A stretch of DNA of 64,000 nucleotides, taken from contig NC_065920.1 in NCBI RefSeq assembly GCF_024586455.1, forward strand, positions 56,799,960 through 56,863,959, written 5' to 3'. Below, one piece after another: positions 1 through 11,300 of the stretch. The notes beneath the pieces are model-generated. The model did not search any database, had not been told where the DNA came from, and worked only from the letters and a program-made list of their open reading frames with translations. This DNA is from Bactrocera neohumeralis. Its lineage: Eukaryota > Arthropoda > Insecta > Diptera > Tephritidae. Made by a program: the position numbers and the translations under genes. How positions within the stretch are numbered: the stretch's first letter is position 1; each line of letters starts with the position of its first letter.

Positions 1-1080
1 AGAACCATTTTTGACGGCATTTTGCTCGCCGTTTCAGCAGGACAAGGTGGGTTCTTCGTTTTGGATGCACCGGGTCGAACTAGCAAAAGGAATGTATCAC
101 TAATTCTTGCTGAAATACCATCAAATAATGACATCGCATTGGCATTTGACATTGCATAGTCGGGCATTGCGGCAATTTTGACAGAACAGCTCAATCAGTA
201 TTTAAGCTGCCACTAAATCTTCAAAATAACCCTGACGCAGTATGTAACATTAAAAAACAATCGTCCACGGCCACCGTGCTGAAACAGTGTAAAATTATCA
301 TCTGGGATGAATGTACTATGGCACACAAACATTTAATTGAGGCGTAGAACAGTACATTGAAAGATATTAAAAACAACGACAAACTATTTGGCGACACTCT
401 GTTGGTGCTTTCAGGTGATTCAAGACAAACACTTCCATCATTCCACGTTCCACATACGTTGATGACATCAACGCTTGTTTAAAGTCATCTCCATTGTAGC
501 GTAATGTTGAAAAAGTACAGCTGATTTGCAAGATACTCCCATTGAACAAATATTTCCCGATGTACACACACAGTACATAAATCATGAGGGGCTTGCAGAA
601 AGAGCTATTATAGCAGCAAAACATGCGAGTTTGCGATGCCAGCGAAGCTGTCAATTTTCCACAGAATTTTTGAACTCACTGGATTTGTCAGGCATGCCAC
701 CGCATAACTTACTATTGAAGGTTGGATCTCCAATTATCTTGCTTCGTAATTTAAGCCCGGATGGCTGTGCAACGGTACGCAATTAGTTATTCGAAAGTTG
801 ATGAAAACGTTAACGAAGCCAGCATTTTCAATGGCAAGTTCAGTGAAAACATATTAATACCACGTTCTAGCATACCTACAGATGTGCCAATTCAATTCAA
901 ACGAATTCAGTTTCCGATTAGATTGGCATTTGCAATGACTATCAACATATCCGAAGGCCAAACGATGTCTATTTGTGGCTTAGATTTGAGTACACCATGT
1001 ATTTCACGCGGCCAACCAGTTTGTTTGTGCTCGCTAAAAATGGGCTAACAAAAAATATTTTTCATGATATAGCATTAAAT
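1..1080 (+). pseudogene. Helitron Pif1-type helicase fragment, copy 1
   Basis: Rolling-circle transposon helicase that would unwind DNA during Helitron movement. In several plus-strand frames one can read a Walker A region altered to APGRTSKR, the Walker B region IIIWDECTMAH, motif III as LLVLSGDSRQTLP, and the downstream block LLLKVGSPIILLRNL. The motif V region reads INISEGQT where the open helicase at 38640-39608 has INKSQGQT, and the final VALSR motif is destroyed. Stops and frameshifts are frequent, for example after MAHKHLIEA and around 480-520. It is about 97-98% identical by eye to 5707-7196. It lacks a roughly 10-bp stretch near 190 that copy 2 retains. It begins at the window edge, so its 5' part is not visible. 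Certain as helicase, certain as dead. Confidence 0.9.
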
Positions 1081-1250
1081 GATTGATGTTGTTTGTTAGT
1101 GTTACTGTCGTAATTAATATGTCATATGTAAATTTAAGAAATAAACTATAATAACTTAAAAATAATGAATAATTGAATGACCACTAAAGTAGATGGATAG
1201 TACTTATCCTTGAATAGGACTAACACCTGAACGGACACACTGTCTGCATA

Positions 1251-1477
1251 TGTGACCTGGTCTACGGAAAGGGAAATTTAGGTGTCAAAAAATCAATTTT
1301 CACTTTTAGTTGATTCGGATGGAAGATGAGATGCTTTTTCACGTGTTAGAATCCAAAAAGTCATGAAAGTTCCCTAAAAATGTAAGGAAAGAAGAGTAAA
1401 AATACGAAAAAAGATAATTTTTTTGTAATGAACAAAATACATTGAATTATAAGCTATAAAGACATGATTATACATTC
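1251..1477. mobile_element. Left end of the DUF7869 transposon, copy 1, cut by the assembly gap
   Basis: Starts with TGTGACCTGGTCTACGG, the same inverted-repeat end found at 6975 and 12396. The sequence then follows the second copy (6975-7196) almost base for base until the run of N. Only the end is present. The gene that belongs to this element is seen only in copy 2. Confidence 0.7.
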
Positions 1478-1577
1478 NNNNNNNNNNNNNNNNNNNNNNN
1501 NNNNNNNNNNNNNNNNNNNNNNNNNNNNNNNNNNNNNNNNNNNNNNNNNNNNNNNNNNNNNNNNNNNNNNNNNNNNN
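1478..1577. other. Assembly gap of 100 N
   Basis: Exactly 100 undetermined bases, the conventional length for a gap of unknown size. The sequence to its left duplicates 5707-7196 and stops matching only in the last bases before the N run, so the contig end may be an overlapping or alternative copy. Confidence 0.98.
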
Positions 1578-2094
1578 CCTCGAATTTTGGGATTCTGAGC
1601 AATTTTTTCCGTAAAGTGCAATAAAAATGCTTAAATCGATGATTTGGAGAAGTTCAATTATTTTTCCCAAATTTCAATAAGATTTCGGCTGTTTTTTGAG
1701 AGTTATGAAGTTTCATGGTTCCGATGACCGGTTTTTTATTGGCCCACATTTTCCTCACCCCTTTGCGTTAAAACCCCCCACTCCCCGGGGAAACAATCAT
1801 CGCCCCAAACTTGTTTCTTTTGGGAACTTTTACCGAAAATTTTTCCAATTTAAAACAAATTTTTGGGTGGCTTTTGTTGAGTTCTTTTTCCACCCCAAAA
1901 TTTCATTTTAACAAAAAAAATGCCCCAAATTCCCCTGGAAACGATTAGGATAGCAAGTTAACGCCCAGTCGAGTAAAACGCCACCAGGGGGTATTAAAAA
2001 GGCCCCTTTTTTTAAAAACTTCGAAAAAATTCAGCACAAAAGTTGGTTTTTTCTCCCCAAAAAAAGTTGGGAAGAATTATAGTTTTTTTTCCAA
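1578..2094. other. Poor-quality sequence next to the gap, no gene seen
   Basis: The first 150 bases look normal. From about 1740 on, runs of doubled and tripled C, G, A and T dominate, in the same style as the corrupted repeat that follows. Open frames here are made of these runs and show no protein family. Confidence 0.6.
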
Positions 2095-3085
2095 AGGGTT
2101 TTTTGAAAGTCTAAAAAAAAGAGCGAAAAGGGTTTATTCCGGATCAGGGGTACAGGAGTGAAATCCGGATGTCGTCTCCGTCCCCGTCCGTGCAAGCAAA
2201 ACGGAAAAAATTGAATATTGATGAAATTTCACGTTTTCTCTGAATAAGTTGAAAATGGGCAAAATCGGCCCCCCGACGCCCACAAAATGGGGAAACCAAA
2301 AAACCCAAAAGTTTTAATAAACCATAAATAAAGATATTAAAGTAAATTTGGACAAAAATCCCTTTAAAAGGGTTTTCGTTTTTTGGTCTGGTCCCTCTAA
2401 GTTTTTGCCTATCTCGGAAACGCCTACAGCTTGAAACAAATCTAAAAGGGGCGTTTTTCAATTTCTAACATTCAAAAAAGGAAGAAATCGGGTAAAAGCC
2501 CACCCCCCCTCAAAGGGTTAGTTGAAAAAACTAAAAAAAGGGTTTCCCACTCCCAAAAAAGGGCAGAAACAAAATTTTAAAAATGCAGAAGGGAAACTGC
2601 ACCCCGGTTTTAAAAATTTTAAAGGCTTTGGCCCTCGCCCCCAGGCCAAAAACCATATCTAAAGAAAAAAACTCGACCGATTTCAATGAAATTCGGTATA
2701 TAAATATTTTTAAAAAACCTTTTGATGACCTTTTTTGTACGGGAAAAAATTGGGTTTTTTTAAAAAAAAAAAAATTTTCCCGGTTTTTCTTAAACCACCC
2801 TTTTTCCCAAATAAAACCCTTTTTTAATTCCATCTGATGCCTTTTTAAAATAATATACTTTTAAATATGTAAAAATAAAAAACCAAGGGGTAAAAATAGA
2901 AAAAATTTTTCCAAACTTTACACAAATTTTAAACGGAAAAATTTGGGAAAAATTTTACGTTAATTTAATGAAATTCTCGATTTTTTTTTGCATTTTTGGG
3001 GGGAAAGTTGTTTTTTAAATAAAATTTTTTCCGGTTTAAAAAAACGAACTTAAGCCCTTTTTTCCTTACCTTGGGTTTTTTTTTT
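2095..3085 (+). repeat. Family A repeat (mini-me-like), corrupted copy A1
   Basis: Aligns in order with the clean copy at 12665-13722: the block AAATCCGGATGTC, the GTCY region, GATATTAAAGT, CTCGGAAAC, CCAAAAACCATATCT, GATTTCAATGAAATTCGG, TTCCATCTGATGCCTT, and finally the tail GAACTTAAGCCC. Between these anchors single bases have become homopolymers (for example GGGTTTTCG, CCCCCC, AAAAAAAAAAAA). Natural decay rarely produces this pattern, so consensus or base-calling error is the likelier cause. The long open frames over it are artefacts. Confidence 0.75.
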
Positions 3086-3772
3086 TTTTTCCAAAAAAAA
3101 AATTTTTTTTTTTTTGCCTTTTTTCCTTTAAGGCCCGGGCCTCAAAAGGGGACAATGTTTAGAAAATTGTTCACCCGGCTCAGGCACCATGTTTAAAAAT
3201 TTTGCAGACAAAGTTTTTAAAATGCTTATATTTAAAAAAAAATAAACTGGAAAAATTTACATCTTCTTATATGTATGTATAAAAAAAATGAAACCGTTTT
3301 CAATTTGTCACGGCATCACGCGTGAATGGCTGAACCGATTTGGCTGATTTTTTTGTTGTTGTATTTGTTATTATTAGGAGAAGGTTCTTGTGTAAGAAAA
3401 AATTACGAAAGTTGCCGGAAAACCCCTAAAAACAGCCCTTTTCTTTTTCCCATACAAGCGTTTTAGTTTGCAAATATGTACATACATATGTCTGTAAGTA
3501 AAAATGATTGTTTGTTTGTTAGTAACGCTAACGCACGAGAACGGCGGAACCAATCTTCATGAAATCAGAAGTTGTTCGCTGTGGATCTGGAAGGGGTTAG
3601 ATATAAAAAAAAACAATATACTCTTCATAAGGAAAAATCGAAAAATTGGAAATTTCCAAAAAGTGACTTTTCATACAATCCTTTTTTGTTTTGTTTTTCA
3701 ATATTTTGTTTTGTAAATTATTTGAATCTTTCAATTTCGGTCGCTTGCTTTTGATCAATTACAGATTACAGA
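3086..3772 (+). other. Helitron-associated non-coding sequence
   Basis: No gene. The sentence-like stretches GCGTGAATGGCTGAACCGATTT (3320s) and TAACGCTAACGCACGAGAAC (3524 on) resemble the non-coding sequence usually seen beside dipteran Helitrons, but I see no TC start or hairpin to define an end. 3086-3200 still has the homopolymer-rich character of the gap-side sequence. Confidence 0.35.
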
Positions 3773-5632
3773 TTGAAATTTGTTACGAGGCAACAAAGAC
3801 ATCGGGCTAATATCGGTCGGCGTTCTTTTTGCTATCAACGTATCAACATGAACTACATGAGACTCCCAGGATGCGATGACATATGTGTGGAATTATGGAT
3901 CGCTGTCAATCAGCAAGCGATCATCACGATAATACAGCAAGATTTTTCAAACAACAGCTACGATATTTGATGGACCTTATCTTGAAGCAACGTATGTATA
4001 ATATATATATTGTATATACAAGTATGGTGCAGTCAGATGCTGGATGTACTCTGTTGAGGTGGTTACACCAGATCAAATTGATGAAATCATTTCTGTGGAA
4101 ATTCCTCATGCAGAGAAAGATCCATTATTCTACGAAGTGATGAAAACCAATATGGTGCATGGACCTTGCGGACACCACAATCCCACTTGCAATAAATGCA
4201 CGAAACACTATCCACGTGCCTTTCTTTCGGAAACGCAAACTGAAAATGATGGATATCCACTCTATAGTCGTAGCTCATCAGACGACAATGGCATGGCATT
4301 TACCATTCAACTTAGAGTAGTGAATATCGAAGTCGACAACATATGGATCGTACCATATTCGCTTCAATTGTCTAATTCACATTCAAAACTCATGCCAATG
4401 TTTGAGATTGTAGTTGGGTGAAATCGATTTTTCCGACTGTTGTGCGTTTCGCAGTTCATTTGGAGAATGGCTAAAGAGTGTTTTTCAACCCAGAGAATAC
4501 AGTACAGCCAGCGGAAACACTTCCAACAACAAAATTTACATTGACGAGTTTTTTCTCAACTTGCGTCAGTGATTCGTTTGCGAGCACATTGCTCTATTCG
4601 GAAATGCCTTGATATTATACATGGATTGACATCCAGGTTTGTTCTCAACTAATTCCTTAGGACGAGTTTACATAATCCACCCGAAAAACGACGATTCAAC
4701 TTTCTTTTCATTTCAAAACACATAATTTCACGCAGGTCAACGTATGCGGTGTCAGCTAGTCATTTAATATAATTTAATGTGTTCAACCATTTAATGTAAT
4801 TTAATTATTATAAAAAATTATAAATTATATGTGGACGAAGAATGTATGTAGGTGTACGGAGCAGACTGTATGTAAGTTGCACACCGGACCCCTGTGGGAT
4901 CGCAGGAGGGATTTACGTAGCGCCGCGTATGATCGAAAATACTTGTATAAAAAAAGAACGAATGTACATAGATAGTGAATGTAAGCACGGTTGTGTGTAA
5001 CGATGTATAACGCATGGATCTGCCATCCCATTGTCCATCCTTTTTGTTGAGTGGGTTATACAGGCATGGTGAGTTGAGTTGGTGTTGCGTTATGGTGTCA
5101 TCGGCTGTAGTGTATTGTACTGTCTTGCTAGGGTGCGCCAGTTTTTTCCAGGTAGAGTGGGAGATGAAACTTGGCTTAACTCGTTTAAACAGACATTAAC
5201 AAACACATCTATACAAGTATGCAAGTGCTACAATTTTACGATTAAAGCATCGGTATATGATTAATATCACATTAAATTTTACAGCCCTTTACTGTGGCAC
5301 ACTATATATCTATGTATATCTAATACATAAAATTTCCATGTCACAATGTTTGTTACCGTACTCCTCCGAAATGGCTTTACCGACTTTTACCAAATTTGAT
5401 ATGCGTATTCAGTAGGTCTGAGGATCGGCTACTATCCATTTTGCATCCAAGGGATAATCAACCCTTATCAATCCTTAATTTTTTTTTTTTAATTTTTAGA
5501 CGAAAGTTTTTGTTTTTATTTTTTTTTATAACAAGACACACTGAGTGCTTTTATCTTCGACTGTTGTTGGTTAATGTTACTGGCCCATTATCATTTCAAG
5601 ATACAAGTATACGTAAAGTGAATGGGCAATAG
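3773..5632 (+). pseudogene. Helitron Rep-helicase, N-terminal and middle parts, broken
   Basis: Pieces of the large Helitron protein in several plus frames. The order is RQQRHRANIGRR (3773 on), ARFFKQQLRYLMDLI (3930s), then TPDQIDEIISVEIP with HGPCGHHNPTCNKCTKHYP and DGYPLYSRSS (4044-4300), then frames reading VVRFAVHLENG, YSEMP and GRVYIIHP (4430-4720). After a non-coding interruption comes ECFYLRLLLVNVTGP (5540-5632). The block TPDQIDE normally follows the HUH nuclease motif. Here the reading passes from CWMYSVE straight to VVTPDQ, so the HUH histidines are missing. With the helicase at 5640-6830 it forms one decayed element. A related copy is at 63265-64000. Confidence 0.85.
4740..5535. 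other. Non-coding insert inside the Helitron remnant
   Basis: Separates two colinear parts of the Helitron protein. 4820-5200 partly matches 13780-14080, for example AGGGTGCGCCAGTTTTTTCC against AGGGTGCGCAAGTTTTTCCC and the following TTTAAACA block, so it belongs to an unidentified repeat, possibly a solo LTR. 5300-5530 (TCTATGTATATCTAATACAT, CCATGTCACAATGTTTGTTA) resembles the 5' non-coding start of dipteran Helitrons. No protein is supported. Confidence 0.4.
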
Positions 5633-5639
5633 TATTTAA

Positions 5640-6830
5640 CATCTGCAGTACAACATTGTAGAAATGACAGCGATTATTACTCGCAATGTCCAAATAATGA
5701 ATGAAGAATAAAGAAACATTTTTGACGGCATTTTGCTCGCAGTTTCAGCAGGACAAGGTGGGTTCTTCGTTTTGGATGCACCGGGTCGAACTAGCAAAAG
5801 GAATGTATCACTAATTCTTGCTGAAATACCATCAAATAATGACATCGCATTGGCATTTGACATTGCATAGTCGGGCATTGCGGCAATTTTATTGGATGGA
5901 GACAGAACAGCTCAATCAGTATTTAAGCTGCCACTAAATCTTCAAAATAACCCTGACGCAGTATGTAACATTAAAAAACAATCGTCCACGGCCACCGTGC
6001 TGAAACAGTGTAAAATTATCATCTGGGATGAATGTACTATGGCACACAAACATTTAATTGAGGCGTAGAACAGTACATTGAAAGATATTAAAAACAACGA
6101 CAAACTATTTGGCGACACTCTGTTGGTGCTTTCAGGTGATTCAAGACAAACACTTCCATCATTCCACGTTCCACATACCTTGATGACATCAACGCTTGTT
6201 TAAAGTCATCTTCATTGTAGCGTAATGTTGAAAAAGTACAGCTGATTTGCAAGATACTCCCATTGAACAAATATTTCCCGATGTACACACACAGTACATA
6301 AATCATGAGGGGCTTGCAGAAAGAGCTATTATAGCAGCAAAAAATGCGAGTTTGCGATGCCAGCGAAGCTGTCAATTTTCCACAGAATTTTTGAACTCAC
6401 TGGATTTGTCAGGCATGCCACCGCATAACTTACTATTGAAGGTTGGATCTCCAATTATCTTGCTTCGTAATTTAAACCCGGATGGCTGTGCAACGGTACG
6501 CAATTAGTTATTCGAAAGTTGATGAAAAACGTTAACGAAGCCAGCATTTTCAATGGCAAGTTCAGTGAAAACATATTAATACCACGTTCCTAGCATACCT
6601 ACAGATGTGCCAATTCAATTCAAACGAATTCAGTTTCCGATTAGATTGGCATTTGCAATGACTATCAACATATCCGAAGGCCAAACGATGTCTATTTGTG
6701 GCTTAGATTTGAGTACACCATGTATTTCACGCGGCCAACCAGTTTGTTTGTGCTCGCTAAAAATGGGCTAACAAAAAATATTTTTCATGATATAGCATTA
6801 AATGATTGATGTTGTTTGTTAGTGTTACTG
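5640..6830 (+). pseudogene. Helitron Pif1-type helicase, copy 2
   Basis: Near-duplicate of the fragment at the window start, but slightly more complete: it begins with a reading that includes AIITRNVQIMNEE, just before FDGILLAVSAGQGGFF, and keeps the ILLDGDRTAQS block that is shortened in copy 1. The Walker A region is altered (APGRTSKR), the Walker B region (IIWDECTMAH) and motif III (SGDSRQTLP) are visible, and several stops interrupt it, including after the Walker B block and near 6200. The C-terminal part reads IQFKRIQFPIRLAFAMTIN in an extra frame. Both copies share most inactivating changes, so the duplication happened after decay began, or one copy is an assembly duplicate. Confidence 0.88.
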
Positions 6831-6974
6831 TCGTAATTAATATGTGATATGTAATTTTAAGAAATAAACTATAATAACTTAAAAATTATGAATAATTGAA
6901 TGACCACTAAAGTAGATGGATAGTACTTATCCTTGAATAGGACTAACACCTGAACGGACACACCTGTCTGCATA
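6831..6974. other. Flank between Helitron and DUF7869 transposon
   Basis: AT-rich sequence present in both copies of the duplication (also at 1110-1250). The part GAATGACCACTAAAGTAGA through CGGACACA has a diverged match at 11866-11945, so it belongs to some dispersed repeat. Confidence 0.4.
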
Positions 6975-7246
6975 TGTGACCTGGTCTACGGAAAGGGGGC
7001 TTAGGTGTCAAAAAATCAATTTTCACTTTTTAGTTGATTCGGATGGAAGATGAGATGCTTTTTCACGTGTTAGAATCCAAAAAGTCATGAAAGTTCCCTA
7101 AAAATGTAAGGAAAGAAGAGTAAAAATACGAAAAAATATAATTTTTTTGTAATGAACAAAATACATTGAATTATAAGCTATAAAGACATGATTATACACT
7201 AGAAAAATGTATGTATTATGGGCCAAAAATAATAATGCTGAGTAGT

Positions 7247-9704
7247 TTATGTATTTTTCTTTGTTGTCGTTTTCCTTGAAATCTTTTTACGTGTTGATCC
7301 TGAAGAAGATGGGCCTGGTTCCTCGTCTGGTTTGAGAACATCTTCACTAGTATTTGCCTTCCGTTTCTTCGATGGCAAATCTTTCGGCAATGGAGCCACA
7401 ATATCTACTTTAGATATATCCGAAACTAAGCTGCGAAGATTGTGATAGATATACCACTGACGTTCCAAAGATAAACCGGCTGGTTGTAAAACTTTCGGCA
7501 TTTCAGGATCGATAGGTTTTAACAGAAGCTTAAAGGACTGCACTTCTTCACTGTCTGCGAATTTCTTTGTTTTTACACAATCTGTAGAGATTATGAAATG
7601 ATGGAATTGCGTTATTCCAACAAGTGACTTGTACAGTGGTTTAAAATAGCTGTCCCATTCATACCAGACGACTTTTTCAGGCGATACAGCTTTATTATAA
7701 CCCCCAGGTGATGATGCCTCGACACACTGCAGTAAATCTGCATACGTGTCGATGTTACTGACAGCATACTTACTTTTGAAAATACTGAAGTAACGATCAG
7801 GCGCGAACTTAGTGTGCCCTGTAAGTAGAAAAAAAATTTTGTTAAGACCCCGAGCCAAACGCCTTTGCAGATATGATAGCACAGTGTTATTCTTATTCTG
7901 CCCAACACAATTGTCACAAAAAAGAAAGAGTGTTTCAATGTCTTTATAGTAGGTTTCCAGGTGATAATGCAGGATGCTCACAACACAGTTCGGCCCTTTA
8001 CCAACGTCATCTTTTTCGTCTAGCATGTAATCGTATTGTAAAACAAAAATTATAAGTAAGATCCTGTAAAGGCGAGAAATTTGAGTTCCTATGATTCAGT
8101 TTGAAATTCTAACCTGAACTTTTTGTTTTTTGTCTGTAATTCCGAAGACTCCGCACCTCTTGGTTGCTTTGAAGTATGCTGTACCAGGTTGTTGTGGAAT
8201 GACAGGGTAGTGAACGGTTTGGGCAAAATCAAATGACAGAACGACTGATGTAGGGTAAGTATTTCTACACCAACTTTGATAATATTCTCGTTGATTTCGG
8301 GCTCGGTGGAGGTGATCAAGAAATTGATTAAGCTTCTGTTCGCGTTCAATACCAATGACAGGCAATCGATATTGCGTTTCCTATTAAAAGAAAAAATACT
8401 GAACGGTTTTTTGGGCAAAAATTTGCAAAATGACAGAACGAAACTGATGGTTCATGACATTTACTTTTTGAAGATAATTTCATGCGTCTTCGGAAAGTCC
8501 AACTTTGATAAATAGCCCGAATTCTTCGGAAATGTTGTCTTCCAAAGCTGGAATAGTTGCTGGCTTATTTCTGTAGACCTTAGACTTGACGTGCCCCACA
8601 AAAAATAGTCTAAAGGCGTTAAATCGATGATCTTGGTGGCCAACTTACGTTCCAATAAGTTCAACTATTCCAGTTTGGAAGACAACATTTCCGAAGAAAT
8701 TCGGGCTTGCCGAAATCGATAAAGTTGCCCAAAATTGGACTTTCCGAATGGACCACCCAAGTTTCCGGTCAACATTAAAAGAAAATCTTCAAAAGTAAAT
8801 GTCTGAATTTAATCTCAACGTTTGATACAACTATAAAATGAGCAAATAATGAGCTACTTACCACGGCAGACATCGCAGAGATCATCCGCTGGTTTCATAA
8901 CTGTAACGTAGGGTATGTATTTGGACCATATCCGTCGAAAACTGCGATTGCTCATCTTCAATTCGTCATCACTGAGTGAAGAAATTTATTTTCGATAAAT
9001 TGAGGACTTCGTCTCGCTGGATGGCAGTTTCATTATCCGAAAATCCTTAAATTTTGGGAGTCGTCCGGGTAGTGGAAGAGCCATTAAATCGGCTATAGAC
9101 TGAATTCAACAGCTTTTTCGATGTCAGCCGGTTTAAATGACTTTGGATGTGTACTCGGTTTATTTGCCAGTCCGTGTTGGCGCACTGTTACACCCTGTGC
9201 GGCAAAATGACGTACTAAATGTTCGTCACGCTTCTTCCCACTCGCATGTACAAAAAGGAAAAACGAACGACAAACAGGTACTCTGTAGAAGGTAAATGTA
9301 ATTTTATGCCTCATAACTTCTGTATCCTGTCTCTGTCCATATTTCTTCCGCCCAGCAAGCTTTGCGTATACACTTTCTAGCTTTTCGTTACTCATAATTC
9401 CAGCTTCGATGTGACTGTCACTAAATCAAGTTCATTTTTCGACATCTCTAAACAATTGTTCCGCGTACTCTCGATCATTTCCCGTGGTATCAGTGTATGA
9501 CATTTATTATTACAACAATCTTTTGACAGAAATTTTGTTACCAGCTCCTCCTCCTTTACTTCAACAACAGACAGGTCAATCTTAACAAAAGTTTGTTCGG
9601 TATCATCTTCTGCCTGAGATACACATACTTCGTCTTCATCAAAATCGCTCTCTTCATTGTTTTCATCATCCGTACACGGCACTGAATTCCTCATCAACAC
9701 TCAT
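7247..9704 (-). pseudogene. DUF7869-type, RNase H-like putative transposase, broken
   Basis: No proven function; inferred transposase. In order: acidic N-terminus, CCNNKCHTLIPREMIE, the block VPVCRSFFLFVHASGKKR, PLPGRLPKFK (about 9060), and IPYVTVMKPADDLCDVC (about 8900). Then comes a GTAAGT donor at 8861. A TTTTAATAG acceptor opens a second exon (8114-8380) with LSFDFAQTVHYPVIP, and a third exon (7247-8063) has FLFCDNCVGQNKNNT and LLTGHTKFAPDRYF. The acids in FDFAQ, CDNC and KFAPD fit an RNase H-type catalytic triad (inference). Frame changes near 9393 and 9100 and a stop near 8990 break it, and reading phase does not match at the drawn splice junctions. The start is uncertain (ATG at 9704 or 9694). 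The basic C-terminus (KKISRKTTTKK) is intact. Confidence 0.8.
8461..8760. repeat. Inverted repeat made of a Tc1/mariner-type transposase fragment, in an intron
   Basis: 8496-8568 and 8660-8745 are reverse complements of each other with small indels (anchor GGAAATGTTGTCTTCCAAA), with a loop of about 90 bp. The minus-strand reading of the left part contains DLTPLDYFLWGT, the third-acid block of a Tc1/mariner-like transposase family. The fold lies between exons 1 and 2 of the DUF7869 gene, so it is probably a later insertion into the intron. Confidence 0.6.
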
Positions 9705-9985
9705 GTTTCATTTCATGCGAAATGCGAAGACGATAATCAACAGAAACACTTACACAAATGTGATAACAGAACATCCGGAAAGAGACACGAATGAAAACAA
9801 GACAATAGCAGCTGCGTGGTATTAGAGTAAACGTCACTTCTTCAGTGTTACTTTTTTAAATGTTCCACACTAGCAACTTTCACGATGAACTATAATAATA
9901 TTCCGAACAAAAACAACACTTACTGGACGTCCTTGAAGCCTCTGGAAAGGAGAACAATTAATGAGATAACGAGAAACTGACGAAA

Positions 9986-11199
9986 CATTTAAAATTTTGT
10001 GCATAATCTTAACACAAAACATAAAAATAGAAAACTTGAGTGTAAATCTGTTGTATTCGTTAGAACCGCAAAGGCAATGGCAGCAATGGATGCTATGTCT
10101 ACGAAAATTGATCATAAATAAAACTTAGGTAGACTAACATTAGAATTCCATTCCATGTCACTGCACAAAATTTGTAGCATTTTTTACTTTTGTCACTTCA
10201 AAGTAGACTTGGGAATATTTATGACACTACGGCGTTAGAAAGTCGTAATGAAACTGTAAGAAATGTTTGCAACACCGTCTTTTGGAGTTATAAAGATGTT
10301 GCATTTACATGCAGGCGATGCTTTCAAAAACGCTTAGAAGTAGGTAAGACAGCAAGGAAATCGTAATTTCAGTCATGAATAAATTAAGTGATTTCAAAAT
10401 TTCGGTAACGCCAAAAAGATGAAAAAAGATCTAGAGAGCAATGCTGAAAGTGATTCAGATTCACAAATATACTAAATACAAATTCTAAAATTATATGTAC
10501 ATACTACATCTGCACTTGATTGTCGTCATGCCACATACATACAGTTTAAAGCGCATTAGCGCAATTTATCCTTGATTCGCATGAACTAATTTTACTGAGT
10601 GGCATGCTTTTAATTATGCGAATAATAAACGTCACTTTAAGTTACAAGAATAACTGAGCTACTGACGAGTTGCAGCATCGAATGGTATAGAATATGTACT
10701 ATATATGTATAAGCACGTTGAAAGAATATGTAACGAGAGAGAGCTAGAAGGCAGCAAACAGTACATTTGAACTTAAGTGGCTTTTTGCAGAGAAATTTAA
10801 TGTATGAAACAGTTTTCAAGGTAGTCAAAAATACGGTTATTCACGACAACTACTACCCTAAGAGGTGCTGTAATCGTGAGAGGGTGCTGAAGCTCTTTAC
10901 GTGCGAGTGTAACCAAAGCAGATCTCCTCATTTCTAACAGGAGGAAATTACAAAAAGTGGCATCTACAAATCTACACGTAAACTCAATGATTACTACGTT
11001 CTGTTACTTAAAGTGATTGTAATATATAGCGAAATACAAGGACACAATATACCTTAGCTAGCAGTGAATATGTCCAACGTTTAGTCTATCGGTAGCAAGA
11101 ACGTAAACTATTACTCTTCTTTAAATTTTATCTTAATTTTTCATTTTTGTTCGTATGTGATTCAATTCGTTGAGAAGCAATGCAGGCAGTTTCAATGAA
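9986..11199. other. No gene or repeat recognised
   Basis: AT-rich, short open frames only, none with a family resemblance. Part of it could still belong to the DUF7869 transposon, whose right end was not found. A string of simple ATG-poor frames and TATA-rich stretches near 10480-10530 and 10680-10710 is unremarkable. Confidence 0.5.
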
Positions 11200-11300
11200 A
11201 CAAGTAAGTACTGGTTGAGTTCGGGTACAACCGAACATTTTATGCTATTGAAGCTTGGAGAAATAAATGCCAGAGAAATACTTTAAAGAGTAAAATTTGA
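11200..11300 (-). repeat. Family A repeat, tail-end fragment
   Basis: CAAGTAAG, then GAGTTCGGGTACAACCGAAC with the end palindrome, then ATTTTATGCT and a line similar to the 25494 copy (CTTGGAGAAATAAATGCC). The rest of the repeat is absent. The following 11300-11865 holds nothing I recognise. Confidence 0.55.

Larger units (their letters stand above)
6975..9985 (-). mobile_element. DUF7869 DNA transposon, right end not found
   Basis: Left end TGTGACCTGGTCTACGG at 6975, preceded by CATA. The gene for a DUF7869-type protein runs towards this end. About 250 bp upstream of the gene, at 9947-9978, lies GGAGAACAATTAATGAGATA and the bases that follow it. Exactly that stretch sits inside the 150-bp TIR-bounded element at 12396-12545, which ties the gene and the TIRs to one family. 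I could not find the matching inverted end TCGTAGACCAGGTCACA to the right of 9985, so the right border is a minimum and the element may be truncated. Confidence 0.65.

Noticed and set aside
1696..2837. Open frames of 70-105 residues on both strands
   Set aside because: They lie in homopolymer-rich sequence that is a corrupted copy of a non-coding repeat.
4820..5200. Complete LTR retrotransposon
   Set aside because: No gag-pol frame, no defined LTR ends and no primer-binding site; only a partial repeat match to 13.8-14.1 kb.
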